A stretch of 64,000 nucleotides of DNA from Paenibacillus sp. P25 (GTDB lineage: Bacteria; Bacillota; Bacilli; Paenibacillales; NBRC-103111). Both the position numbers and the translations under genes were made by a program. Below the pieces are notes generated by a model. The model was not told the origin of the DNA, did no database searches, and worked only from the letters and a program-made list of their open reading frames with translations. Positions within the stretch are counted from its first letter, which is position 1, and each line of letters starts with the position of its first letter. Shown here in pieces: positions 1 through 9,519 of the stretch. The stretch lies in NCBI GenBank assembly GCA_024704175.1, contig CP085629.1, positions 6,613,001 to 6,677,000 on the forward strand, read 5' to 3'.

Positions 1-186
1 ATAGGTTCCTTTTCCGGATAAAATATGATGAAGCAAATAATAGTCCACGACCTTGGGGCCCGGCTTATGCCCGGGCTTCGTTTGGCTGTGGCCGGCGAAC
101 AGCACGGTCAGCGCGTCACGGTCTGCGGGAGGTCGCGGGTTGGATACGACATAATAGCTTTCGGGCCGTTTGGACGGTGCCGGCAT
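1..186 (-). CDS. AraC-family transcriptional regulator, N-terminal part (cut by window edge)
   Basis: The minus strand opens with ATG at 186, preceded by AAAGGGAG, and stays open to the left edge (62 residues). The segment VVDYYLLHHILSGKGTY is typical of the start of the cupin-like ligand-binding domain of AraC-type regulators; the DNA-binding half lies outside the window. The gene is divergent from galK, so a role as activator or sensor for the galactose genes is a reasonable inference. A pair of direct repeats in the shared intergenic region supports this. Family assignment is fairly sure; the ligand is inferred. Confidence 0.6.
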   Translation of the reverse strand, partial: MPAPSKRPESYYVVSNPRPPADRDALTVLFAGHSQTKPGHKPGPKVVDYYLLHHILSGKGTY

Positions 187-259
187 ACGGATCGCTCCCT
201 TTGTAAAGGATGGTTTTATTTCATTATACAAGGAGTTTGGGGCGGAATCTAACATTTTT

Positions 260-312
260 CCATGTGGTACTGACATCCTTCCATAGTGGCGTGAAGCGGT
301 TTCCGCTATACT
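260..312 (+). promoter_or_regulatory. Putative galK promoter with AraC-type direct repeats
   Basis: A -10-like TATACT lies at 307-312. Upstream, CCATGTGG (260-267) and CCATAGTGG (281-289) form an imperfect direct repeat spaced 21 bp, two helical turns. The -35 position is poor (TAGTGG), and the second repeat overlaps it. This is the layout of promoters activated by AraC-family proteins binding direct repeats. Binding by the divergent regulator is inferred. Confidence 0.4.
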
Positions 313-390
313 GAGGGCAGGATTAAGGCATAACTGCCGGTCAGCCCGGTTCAGGGCGGCAGTAAAATAACCTTAGGGGTGAGGCCGAAG

Positions 391-1559
391 ATGGCAGATG
401 TAGCAGCATTGAAAAAGACGTTTGAAGAGCTTTACGGAGCGCAGAGCGCGCAGGAGATCCGGGTGTTTCACGCGCCGGGCCGCGTCAATCTGATCGGCGA
501 GCATACGGATTACAACGGAGGCTATGTGTTCCCGGGGGCGCTGACCTTCGGCACGACGATGCTCATTCGGAAGCGGGACGACGACCAGCTCGGCCTGGCC
601 TCGACCAATTTTCCGCTGCGCAAACAAATTTCCATTCAGAATTTGGTAAACCGTGAAGAGGACGAGTGGATGAACTATCCGAAGGGCATCGTCCGCGAGC
701 TGCAGAACCGCGGGGTCCGCGTAGGCGGCTACGATATCCTGTTCAGCGGGGAAATTCCGAACGGCTCGGGCCTGTCTTCCTCGGCTTCCCTGGAAGTGGT
801 GACGGCCTTCGGCCTCTTGACGATGGAAGGGCGACCCGTGGACAAGGTGGAGATTGCACTTCTCTCGCAGAAGACAGAAAATGAATTTATCGGCGTACAA
901 TGCGGCATCATGGATCAGTTCGCGGTGGCGATGGGCAAGAAGGACCACGCCATCCTGCTGATGTGCGATACGCTGGAATATAAGCACGTACCGTTCCGCG
1001 CGGGGAATATAAGCTCGTGATCGGCAATACGAACAAGAAGCGCGGCCTGGTCGATTCGGCGTACAACGAAAGACGCGCGCAGTGCGAGCAGGCGGTAAGG
1101 GACCTGCAGGCGGCGCATCCGGGACTCACCTTGCTCGGTCAGCTGACGCTGGAGCAGTACAACGCCTCGGAGCACCTCATCAAGGATGAGGCGGTCCGGA
1201 AGCGGGCCCGCCACGTGGTGGAAGAGATCGATCGCGTGCTGCAGTCGATGAAGGTGCTGGAGAGCGGTGACCTGGCGGCCTTCGGCCGGCTGATGATCGG
1301 CTCGCACAATTCGCTGCGCGATTTGTACGAAGTGACGGGCTTCGAGCTCGACACGATGGTGGAAGCGGCGCTGGCCGTGCCGGGCGTGCTCGGGTCGCGG
1401 ATGACGGGCGCAGGCTTTGGCGGCTGCACCGTATCGCTCGTGCATCAGGACAGCATCGAGCGTTTCATCGATGAGGTAGGCCGTACGTATACGGAGAAAA
1501 CGGGACTCAAGCCGAATTTCTACGTATGTGAGATCGGAGACGGCGTGAAGGAGCTTTAG
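391..1559 (+). CDS. galK: Galactokinase (one frameshift)
   Basis: GHMP-family kinase that phosphorylates galactose at C1, the first step of the Leloir pathway. The galactokinase signature GRVNLIGEHTDYNGG is near residue 30, the GHMP glycine-rich loop NGSGLSSSAS near 125, and the C-terminal motif GAGFGG near 340. ATG 391 is chosen over an upstream in-frame GTG (379) because AGGGGTGAGG ends 6 bases before it. The frame breaks near 1003: adding one G to the GGGG run joins FRAG to EYKLVIGNTNKK and restores a normal 389-residue protein. It heads galK-galE-galT. A sequencing undercall is more likely than a true mutation. Confidence 0.93.
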
Positions 1560-1655
1560 AGAACAAGACTGCGAGGAACGGACCTGCGGCGCTTCGGCGG
1601 CTCGGGCCGGTCTGGCGGTGAATACCATCATTCGGATAAAAAAGGAGAGATTCTC

Positions 1656-2645
1656 ATGGCCATTCTGGTAACCGGCGGTGCAGGCTATATCGGATCCCAT
1701 ACGGTAGCGGAGTCGCTTGCAAGGAATGAAGAGGTGGTTATCGTCGATAACCTGCAGCAGGGCCACCGCGAGGCGGTGCTCGGCGGCAAGCTGTATGTCG
1801 GCGATCTGCGGGACGCGGCGTTCATGGATACGGTGTTCAAGGAAAACGCGATCGATGCGGTCATCCATTTTGCGGCGAATTCGCTGGTGGGCGAGAGCAT
1901 GCAAAATCCCGGCAAGTATTACCATAATAACGTATACGGCACGCTGTGCCTGCTGGAAAAAGATGAACGAGTACGGCGTGAAGCGGATCGTGTTCTCCTC
2001 TACGGCGGCCACTTACGGCGAGCCGGAGCAGGTGCCGATTCTGGAGTCCGACCGGACGCGCCTACGAACGCCTACGGCGAAACGAAGCTCGCCATGGAGA
2101 AAATGATGCGCTGGTTCGACACTGCCCACGGCATCAAGTACGTGTCCCTGCGCTACTTCAACGCGGCGGGAGCCCACGAGAGCGGCCGCATCGGCGAGGA
2201 CCACTCGCCTGAGACGCATCTGGTGCCGCTCGTGCTGCAGGTGGCGCTCGGCAAGCGCGCGCACATCTCCGTCTTCGGCGACGACTACGCGACGCCGGAC
2301 GGCACGTGCATCCGCGACTACATTCACGTCACGGATCTCGCCGACGCGCATATTCTTGCGATTGAGAAGCTGCGCGCGGGAGGAGAGAGCGGTATCTATA
2401 ACCTTGGCAACGGCAAAGGCTTCTCCGTCAAGGAAGTCATCGAAATCGCCCGCAAGGTCACGGGTCATGCGATTCCGGCGGTGATCGAAGCGCGGCGCGC
2501 GGGCGATCCCGCGGTGCTGATCGCTTCTTCGGAGCGCTCCCGCACCGAGCTCGGCTGGAAGCCGCGGCGCGACAGCCTCGAGGAGATTATCGCGACGGCT
2601 TGGGCATGGCACAAGTCCCGTCCGAACGGTTACGGCAGCAATTAA
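1656..2645 (+). CDS. galE: UDP-glucose 4-epimerase (two compensating frameshifts)
   Basis: Extended SDR epimerase interconverting UDP-glucose and UDP-galactose. The NAD-binding motif GGAGYIGSH is at the N-terminus and the catalytic YGETK is present. AAGGAG precedes ATG 1656. The frame stays open for 329 codons, but about 34 residues (around 1958-2061) are nonsense in this frame. The neighbouring frame there encodes NEYGVKRIVFSSTAATYGEP, the expected catalytic Ser/Thr region. One extra A in the A-run near 1960 and one missing C near 2061 explain both shifts. An automatic annotation would call this gene intact although its active-site segment is scrambled. Confidence 0.92.
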   Translation: MAILVTGGAGYIGSHTVAESLARNEEVVIVDNLQQGHREAVLGGKLYVGDLRDAAFMDTVFKENAIDAVIHFAANSLVGESMQNPGKYYHNNVYGTLCLLEKDERVRREADRVLLYGGHLRRAGAGADSGVRPDAPTNAYGETKLAMEKMMRWFDTAHGIKYVSLRYFNAAGAHESGRIGEDHSPETHLVPLVLQVALGKRAHISVFGDDYATPDGTCIRDYIHVTDLADAHILAIEKLRAGGESGIYNLGNGKGFSVKEVIEIARKVTGHAIPAVIEARRAGDPAVLIASSERSRTELGWKPRRDSLEEIIATAWAWHKSRPNGYGSN

Positions 2646-2689
2646 AGCGGGCGAGCCGGAAACGGCGCCCCGGGAACGGAGTGACAACG

Positions 2690-4279
2690 ATGAGCGAACA
2701 ACAAAGGCCGGAGGTGTCCGCGGAATCGGCGCAGCAGGCGGCTCTGCAGATCGAGAGGTCGCTGCAGTACGGCGTGAGCCGGAAGCTGCTCGAGCCGCTG
2801 GATGTGTTTGCGGCCCGCAACGGGTCGCTTGACCTGTTTGGGCTTGCCGGGCCGTATGAAGGCGAGCCGGAAGGCCCGGCCGCGGAAGAAGCGGCGGAGG
2901 TGCTGGAGCCGTCGCTGGATTACGCGGCGGAGACCGGCCTGCTGGAGGAGAATACGACGACGCTCCGCGATCTGCTGGAAGCGCGCATCATGGGCATGCT
3001 CATGCCGCGGGAATCGGAGCTGGTGCGCCGCTTCTGGACGACAGCGAAGACGGAAGGCGCGGAGCGGGCGACGGACGATTTTTACCGGCTCTGCATCGAT
3101 TCGAATTATATTCCGATGGCGCGAATCCGCAAGAATCTGTACTGGCTCGCGCCAACGGAGTACGGGGAGCTGGAAATCACGGTCAACCTCTCCAAGCCGG
3201 AGAAGGATCCGAAGGAGATTGCGATGCTGCGCAGCGCGCCGCAGAGCCATTATCCCAAATGCCTGCTGTGCATTGAGAATGTCGGGTATGCGGGGAGACT
3301 GAACCATCCTGCGCGGCAGAATCTTCGGGTCATCCCGCTGGAGCTGTCGGGCGATCCGTGGTTCTTCCAATACTCGCCTTACGTTTATTACAACGAGCAC
3401 AGCATTATCTTCGACCGGGAGCACCGGCCGATGACCATATCGAAGGATTCGTTCGGGCGGTCGCTGGACTTCATCGATCAGTTCCCGCATTACTTCATCG
3501 GCTCGAACGCGGATCTGCCGATCGTCGGCGGGTCGATTCTGAACCACGACCATTTCCAGGGAGGCCGGCATGTGTTCCCGATGGAGAAGGCGCCGGTGGA
3601 GGAGAGCTTCAGCCATCCGGACTATCCGGGGCTGAAGCTCGGCATCGTCAAGTGGCCGATGTCGGTGATCCGGATCTCGAGCCACAGCCGGACCCAGCTG
3701 CTCAAGGTAGCCGGCGATATTCTGGATGTCTGGAAGCAGCACAGCGATCCGGAGAATGAGATCTATGCGTTCACGGAGCGGGACGGCGTTCGGACGCCGC
3801 ATCATACGATCACGCCGATCGCGCGCAACAACGCAGCCGGCGAATACGAGATGGATCTCGTGCTGCGCGATAACCGGACCAGCGACGAATTCCCGGATGG
3901 GATCTTTCACCCGCATCCGGAGCTGCACCACATCAAGAAGGAGAACATCGGCCTGATCGAGGTCATGGGCCTTGCGATCCTGCCGGGCCGGCTGAAGGGC
4001 GAGCTGGAGCAGATCGCCCGGTCGCTTACCGGCGAGGACACGCTGGATGAGCGGATCACGGCGTCGACGGAGCACCCGCTGCACAAGCACGCGCCGTGGA
4101 TCCGGGAGTCGCTGGAGCGGACCGGCGGCGGGCTTGCGCCGGAGGCGGCGGAGCAGCTGCTCCGCGAGGAGGTCGGCCGCAAGTTCGCGGACGTACTTCG
4201 CGACGCGGGCGTCTACAAGCGGGACGAACGGGGCCGCCGCGGCTTCCGGGCGTTCCTGCAGCGTCTCGGCTTTGCATAA
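2690..4279 (+). CDS. galT: Galactose-1-phosphate uridylyltransferase, class 2
   Basis: Transfers UMP between UDP-glucose and galactose-1-phosphate, completing the Leloir pathway with GalK and GalE. The 529-residue length and the motif GGSILNHDHFQGG (near residue 280), with the catalytic-loop histidines, mark the Firmicute class 2 GalT rather than the shorter Zn-dependent HPH type. ATG 2690 is chosen because GGAGTG precedes it by 6 bases; an upstream in-frame ATG overlaps galE. The frame is intact. It begins 45 bases after galE and is followed by a terminator-like hairpin. Confidence 0.95.
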   Translation: MSEQQRPEVSAESAQQAALQIERSLQYGVSRKLLEPLDVFAARNGSLDLFGLAGPYEGEPEGPAAEEAAEVLEPSLDYAAETGLLEENTTTLRDLLEARIMGMLMPRESELVRRFWTTAKTEGAERATDDFYRLCIDSNYIPMARIRKNLYWLAPTEYGELEITVNLSKPEKDPKEIAMLRSAPQSHYPKCLLCIENVGYAGRLNHPARQNLRVIPLELSGDPWFFQYSPYVYYNEHSIIFDREHRPMTISKDSFGRSLDFIDQFPHYFIGSNADLPIVGGSILNHDHFQGGRHVFPMEKAPVEESFSHPDYPGLKLGIVKWPMSVIRISSHSRTQLLKVAGDILDVWKQHSDPENEIYAFTERDGVRTPHHTITPIARNNAAGEYEMDLVLRDNRTSDEFPDGIFHPHPELHHIKKENIGLIEVMGLAILPGRLKGELEQIARSLTGEDTLDERITASTEHPLHKHAPWIRESLERTGGGLAPEAAEQLLREEVGRKFADVLRDAGVYKRDERGRRGFRAFLQRLGFA

Positions 4280-4291
4280 GCGTGACAGGGG

Positions 4292-4336
4292 CGGTTCCCC
4301 GGGGCTTCGACCCCGCGGGGGCGGTCCTTTTTATGT
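4292..4336 (+). terminator. Terminator after galT
   Basis: A G+C-rich stem around CGGGGCTTCGACCCCG is followed by CCTTTTTAT, 10-55 bases after the galT stop. It should end the galKET transcript. Confidence 0.6.
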
Positions 4337-4644
4337 ATGGATGCTTATGGAAGCGGTCTCCGCTAATCAAATCCGGCTGTATGGATGGGCTCCCTCTATG
4401 GAATTTTCTCAGCGACCCTGACACCCAACCCTTGGCATCCCGAATGGGAATCCGCCTTGAAGACCGTAGGATAGGCTCGGCTTCATCAATCAACTTGGAG
4501 AAGGAGAGGAATGAGGGATAGCTTGTAGGTCCGGGATCACAAATTTTGTTTTATTTTAACAGAAAACCATAAGTAATTTGCCCCGAAATTATGGTATTAT
4601 ATTTAAACGATTTAGCACATAAGACCTATAACCGGGGGATTCGG

Positions 4645-6855
4645 ATGTTTGGATGGCTGGGGCTAAAGAAAGGGTCGCCGCTCTGGTGGTCATACCGCTT
4701 GAACCGGAAGCTGAAGGACGATGTAGAGAGCATTTTTGAAGGTATCGCCCACACGCGGGTGGAGCCGCTGAAGGATTGGACGCAGGAGTATTGGGGGCAT
4801 CTGGACCGTCTGCTGGGTCAAATGGAAGCGGCGTCTCCCGCCGGCAAGCCGGACACGGCGCTTTGGGGGCGGTTGTTCGCTGAAGCGCACAAGCGGGCGC
4901 CGGATTTTTCCGAAATTTATTTGCTGGATGCGGCGGATACTGTGATTTACTCCACCTACGCGGCTCATCAAGGGACGCGATACGATAAGGAAAGCGCGAT
5001 TTATCCGGGGCTGAACTATGTCCGCGAGGGGCGGGAAGGGCGCAAGTGCCTGTTCGGACCTTACGGCGATCCGCTGACGCTGGCTATCGGTCCCAGCACC
5101 TCTTCCTTTCACGATAAAATGACGCCGCTGTTCATTGTTCCCGTCATGGATGGAGGCGTCTACCAGGGGGCGCTGTGCGGGCGGGTGCCGAACGATGTGA
5201 TCGGCGATTTGATCCAGCGGGAGTCGGGCCATGTGTATCCGGATTCAGGAGACAATTACCTCTTCATGGCGAAGCCGGTGCTCCATAGGCAAATCGCCCC
5301 GGGAACGGCGCTATCGCGCAGCCGCTTCGAGGACCGTACCTTCACGCACGGGGAGAATCTGAAGGACGGCGTGACCACGGATTGGGGCGTCGTCTCGGTG
5401 AAGGAGCATACGGAACTGGAGCTGATGTTCACCGACCCGGCCACCGGCGAGCTGCATCCGGGCGTAGCAAATACGATTCGGAACGGGAGCAACCTGTTTG
5501 CCCAGTTCCCCGGCTACTCGGATTACCGGCATATCCCCGTCATCGGCAAAGGGCTGACCTTCCGTCTGCCGCATTGCCCGGATGAGTGGGGCATGATGTG
5601 CGAAGGCGATCTCGAGGAGGTATACCGGATCCGGGGGATCAGTTGGAGACTGTTCCGCCTGCAGCCGCCGCTGCTCGGCGTATCGGCCGTCTTGGCCGGC
5701 GTGCTCGTGTATTTGCTTGCTTCAGGCCGGATGCCGCTGGCTGTAACCGCCGCCGCCGTCGCCGTATTCAATCTGCTCTACGGTTTGCTTGCCGCTCTGG
5801 TGCTGCACCGCAAAGGAACGGAGCCGATAGCCCGCCATTTGCAGCGAATTAACGGGTTCATCCGGATCAATGCCGAAGGGAAAGGCGATTTGACCCAGCG
5901 GCTGAGGCCTGACGAGTTCGGAGGGGACGAGACGCAGGAGCTGGCGAAATGGATCAACAACATGATCGATTCGCTGGAAGGCATCATGCTGCAGGTCAAG
6001 CAGGCGTCGGGCGACGTGCTCGCAAGCCAGCGGCAGTCTCAATGAATCGACTGACGCCGCAGTAAGCTCCACGGAACAGATGAGCGGGCGGATCGGGGTC
6101 ATGATCCGGAGTATGCGCGACCAGCTTCAGGACCTGGACACCGCCAAGGATGCGGTAGGAGAGATGCGGGGACGCTTCGCGTATTGGAAGAGAAGGCGTC
6201 GGAACAGATCGCCGTCGCTCAGGGCGAGGTGGAGCGGATCGGCGAGAAAATGCAGCAAATTACTTCCAAGGTAGCGGAGACGAATACGACGATCCGCTCT
6301 TTCATGGAGACGACCCGGCAAATCAGGGACGTGCTGCAGGTGATCGAGGAAATTTCGGCGCAGACGAACCTGCTCGCCCTCAATGCTTCCATTGAGGCGG
6401 CGCGCGTAGGCGAGCATGGGCGCGGGTTCGCCGTGGTGGCCGGCGAGATCCGCAAGCTGGCGGATTTGACCCGCAAATCGACGGAAGAAATCCATGAAAC
6501 GGTGCAGCAGATATACGACCATGCGCAAACGGCCTACAGCTCCATGGAGGAAGGGACGGCGGTCGTGCAGGAGGGCGCGCAAATCGTCGCCGCCGCTTCG
6601 GAGCCGCTGAGCGGAGCGGGGGCGGAGGATTCGCTCAAGACGCAGGTGGTTGACGAGATGGTCGCGCTGATGGAGAAAATTGCCGAGGTCAGCAAGGAAA
6701 ACCGGGAAATCTCCAAGGAAGTCGAAGGGGAAGTACATGAGTCGCTGACGGATATTCAGCAGGTCCGCCATACCTCCGGCCATGTCGAAGCGATTACCGG
6801 CTTTCTCCAGCGGCTCGTTAACCAGTTCCGCCTGACGGAAACCAGACGAAGATAA
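4645..6855 (+). CDS. Methyl-accepting chemotaxis protein with N-terminal soluble sensor domain (frameshifted)
   Basis: Chemoreceptor that would signal to CheA/CheW. ATG 4645 follows a GGGGGATTCGG ribosome-binding site; an in-frame ATG at 4591 lacks one. About 340 residues come before any membrane segment and contain a Cache-like region (around LLDAADTVIYSTYA). Two hydrophobic helices follow (about residues 350-395), then a HAMP-like segment, and then the signalling hairpin with tip QTNLLALNASIEAAR. The frame breaks near 6038 (+1, giving stops at 6043 and 6052) and is restored near 6170 (-1 in a G-run). The missing piece reads correctly in the next frame (SGRIGVMIRSMRDQ). The late membrane hairpin is unusual. 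Confidence 0.85.
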
Positions 6856-6893
6856 ATGAAGCGGCGAGGAGGTTAGAGTGCCTGCCTCAGCGG

Positions 6894-6935
6894 AATGCCC
6901 GCCCGGCCTTCTCAGGTCGCGGCGGGCATTTTGTG
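6894..6935 (+). terminator. Terminator after the chemoreceptor gene
   Basis: The perfect 10-bp stem AATGCCCGCC / GGCGGGCATT is followed by TTGTGTG, starting 39 bases after the stop. Confidence 0.8.
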
Positions 6936-7041
6936 TGCGGTCATACTGCCGCTAGCGAGCAGTCGGGGCTCCGCCTCGTTGACCCAATGCATCCGCTTTT
7001 GCCCCGCCAATGGATACCTTGCCTCCTTTCTGCCGGTACAT

Positions 7042-7717
7042 TTATGGGTGCATCGGCTCGACGCCAATGGTAATTCCCGTATCGCCGGGGTCTTTCATTT
7101 TAACATTCGTAATGAACCAGCCTTCCCCGCGATCCGTCTCCATCTGCTGTACGGTCATGACGGCCGATCCCTGCCCGTTGTAGTTGGAGGCCACGAGTCG
7201 GTAGTCGAAGGAGAAGCGGACCGTGTTATCGTCTAGCGACTCCGTGACCAAATTTTCAATGGCGTCCATATGCGGGCTGGATCCTCCTGTCGTCCAGTAG
7301 TGTTCTTCGAATTCCTTCTTCGTTTGTTCCCGCAGTTCGGGGGATAGCACGGCATATTGCAGCGCTCCGCTGCGGGTTTGGACGCCCTTGACCCACGTAT
7401 CGAGCGCGTCCTCGGGAGTCGAGGGCTTCAAGGCATCCTCTAACCGGCTGACTTGGATGGACAGCTTCGCCGCATCAGGCAGGGTTACGCGCACTTCATT
7501 CTTATCCGGATCATAGGTTGCTTTTCCCTTAAACTCTTCAGCAAGACGGTCAATGGGGACAAAAACTTTTCCATCTTCAAGCTTGACTTCCAAATGTTCG
7601 GGAACAGAAGCCGCTTCGTTGATGATCAGGTTCAGCTTCGAACCGGCATAAGCGGAACCGACTGCTAGAGCGGCCCCAACCACAAGAGCATACCGCCATT
7701 TTCGACATCATTCTCAT
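7042..7717 (-). CDS. Secreted protein with copper-amine-oxidase-N-like domain (frameshifted in signal peptide)
   Basis: ATG 7717 follows GAGGAGAGAGAACG. Removing one extra T near 7694 joins MRMMSKMAV to ALVVGAALAVGSAYA, a clean signal peptide, so the protein is probably exported. Next comes a stretch (GKVFVPIDRLAEEFKGKATYDPDKNEV is the region) resembling the copper amine oxidase N-terminal domain common in Paenibacillus cell-surface proteins. The C-terminal half (about 110 residues) has a predicted alpha/beta character like NTF2-type or lumazine-binding-like folds, but I cannot assign it. No enzymatic function is claimed. Confidence 0.7.
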
Positions 7718-7877
7718 CGTTCTCTCTCCTCGTACGTTATTTAAATTAGACGACCTAAACTGGAAAATGTTTGAATATTTTATATCCCCATACAATCAGG
7801 ATGACACCTCGGTAAACGAATGCTAACCCCGCTGACTTCGGGTCGCGGTTTTTTGTGGCAACAACTTGTCATGAATA

Positions 7878-7906
7878 TTGACACAAAAATGAAGATGGCG
7901 TATGAT
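7878..7906 (+). promoter_or_regulatory. SigA-type promoter of the ATP-grasp operon
   Basis: TTGACA (7878-7883), 17-bp spacer, TATGAT (7901-7906). The start codon of the first gene is about 100 bases downstream; the intervening leader is AT-rich. Confidence 0.8.
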
Positions 7907-8009
7907 ATGGATAATAAATCGCGTGAATATTCGGAATATTAACAATAATCACACTTAATATGTCATATTACATAACATTAATATTCGAAAATGGAGAGGG
8001 GAGTGCCGT

Positions 8010-9470
8010 ATGTCCATAGGGGAGCGACCTTTTTACGCGTCTTATCCGCTGCACGCGTTTTTCGACGAGATGTACGCGGATGCGTCTTTTGTCCGGCCGC
8101 ATTACTACCAGGTCTATCAGCGGTTCGCGGGCATGCGGCGGGAGGAGCTGGAGGCAAAACAGGCGGCCATGAACCGGCGGATGCTGGAGGAAGGCATCAC
8201 CTTTACACTGTATAACCCGCTGCAAACCCATCCGCTGGAGCGCACGATTCCGTTCGATCTGATCCCGAGAATTATTCCGAAGCGGGAATGGACCCTCATC
8301 GAAGCGGGGCTCCTCCAGCGGGTCAAGGCGCTGAACCGGTTTCTGCACGATGTGTACCATGAGCGGCGGATCATCCGGGAGGGGATCGTGCCGCGCAAGC
8401 TGGTGATCGCGAACCGCTATTTCCGGCCGGAGATGATGCGGGTGCCCGTTCCCGGCGGCGCTTATATCACGACCTCGGGGATCGATCTGATCCGCCATTC
8501 GGACGGGGAGTACTATGTGCTGGAAGACAATCTGCGGTCGCCTTCCGGCTTTTCCTATCTGTTCAAGAGCCGGACGCTTATGAATGAGCAGTTTCCCGAG
8601 CTTTCGTTCTCCTGCCGGGTCCGGGAGGTGGAGGAGAGCCTGAACCATTTTTTGTCCATGTTAAAAAGCTTGTCGCCTGCGCCGAAACGGGAGCCGGTCA
8701 TCGCGCCGCTGACCCCCGGGGAATATAACTCGGCTTATTACGAGCACGCCTTTCTGGCGCAGCAGATGGGGATTCATTTGGTGGAAGGACGCGATTTGGT
8801 CGCGAAGGATCATAAGATCTATATTCGCGGCATGAAAGGGCTGCGCCAGGTCGATGTGCTGTACCGGAGAATCGACGACGATTATCTCGATCCGCTCGCG
8901 TTCCAGCCGGACTCCATGCTGGGGGTGGCCGGCATCATGAACGCCTACCGGGCGGGCAACATTGCCATTGCGAATGCGCCCGGCACCGGCGTGGCCGACG
9001 ACAAGGCGATGTATGCTTACGTGCCGGAGATGATCCGCTTCTATTTGAACGAGGAGCCGCCGCTGAAGAATGTGCCGACCTATTTGCTTTCGCGGCCGGA
9101 GGAGCGGGAGTATGTGCTCGGGCATCTGCCGGAGATGGTCGTGAAGGAAACGTCGCTTTCCGGAGGCTACGGCATGCTGATCGGGCCCGCCGCTACGGAG
9201 CAGGAGCTCGCGGCGTTCGCCGAGCAGATCCGTCTCGACCCGGGCCGTTATATCGCCCAGCCTACCATGCAGCTGTCCCGTGCGCCCGTGCTGCTGGACG
9301 GCGAGCTCACGCCTCGTCACATCGATCTCCGCGCGTTCGTGCTGATGGGCGCAGGGGAGGAGGCGCACATCATCCCGGGCGGGCTGACGCGGGTGGCCCT
9401 CAAGGAGGGCTCGCTTGTCGTCAATTCCTCGCAGGGCGGGGGCTGCAAGGATACATGGGTCCTGGACTGA
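8010..9470 (+). CDS. Circularly permuted ATP-grasp type 2 protein
   Basis: 486-residue protein of the CP_ATPgrasp_2 family. Characteristic blocks visible are LIRHSDGEYYVLEDNLRSPSG (nucleotide-binding region, about residues 165-190), LYRRIDDDYLDPL and KETSLSGGYGMLIGP. Family members are predicted ATP-dependent carboxylate-amine ligases. GGAGAGGGGAG precedes ATG 8010. It starts an operon with an alpha-E protein and a transglutaminase, a conserved trio proposed by Iyer and colleagues to make or transfer a peptide-like modification. The actual substrate is unknown. Confidence 0.9.
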   Translation: MSIGERPFYASYPLHAFFDEMYADASFVRPHYYQVYQRFAGMRREELEAKQAAMNRRMLEEGITFTLYNPLQTHPLERTIPFDLIPRIIPKREWTLIEAGLLQRVKALNRFLHDVYHERRIIREGIVPRKLVIANRYFRPEMMRVPVPGGAYITTSGIDLIRHSDGEYYVLEDNLRSPSGFSYLFKSRTLMNEQFPELSFSCRVREVEESLNHFLSMLKSLSPAPKREPVIAPLTPGEYNSAYYEHAFLAQQMGIHLVEGRDLVAKDHKIYIRGMKGLRQVDVLYRRIDDDYLDPLAFQPDSMLGVAGIMNAYRAGNIAIANAPGTGVADDKAMYAYVPEMIRFYLNEEPPLKNVPTYLLSRPEEREYVLGHLPEMVVKETSLSGGYGMLIGPAATEQELAAFAEQIRLDPGRYIAQPTMQLSRAPVLLDGELTPRHIDLRAFVLMGAGEEAHIIPGGLTRVALKEGSLVVNSSQGGGCKDTWVLD

Positions 9471-9519
9471 CATAGAGAGAAAAGCATACAGCCTACTTCA
9501 TAAATAAGGAGTGAACGCG

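Noticed and set aside
2642..4090. 482-codon minus-strand open frame opposite galT
   Set aside because: A high-GC antisense shadow: Arg/Pro/His-rich translation, no ribosome-binding site, and fully opposite an intact galT.
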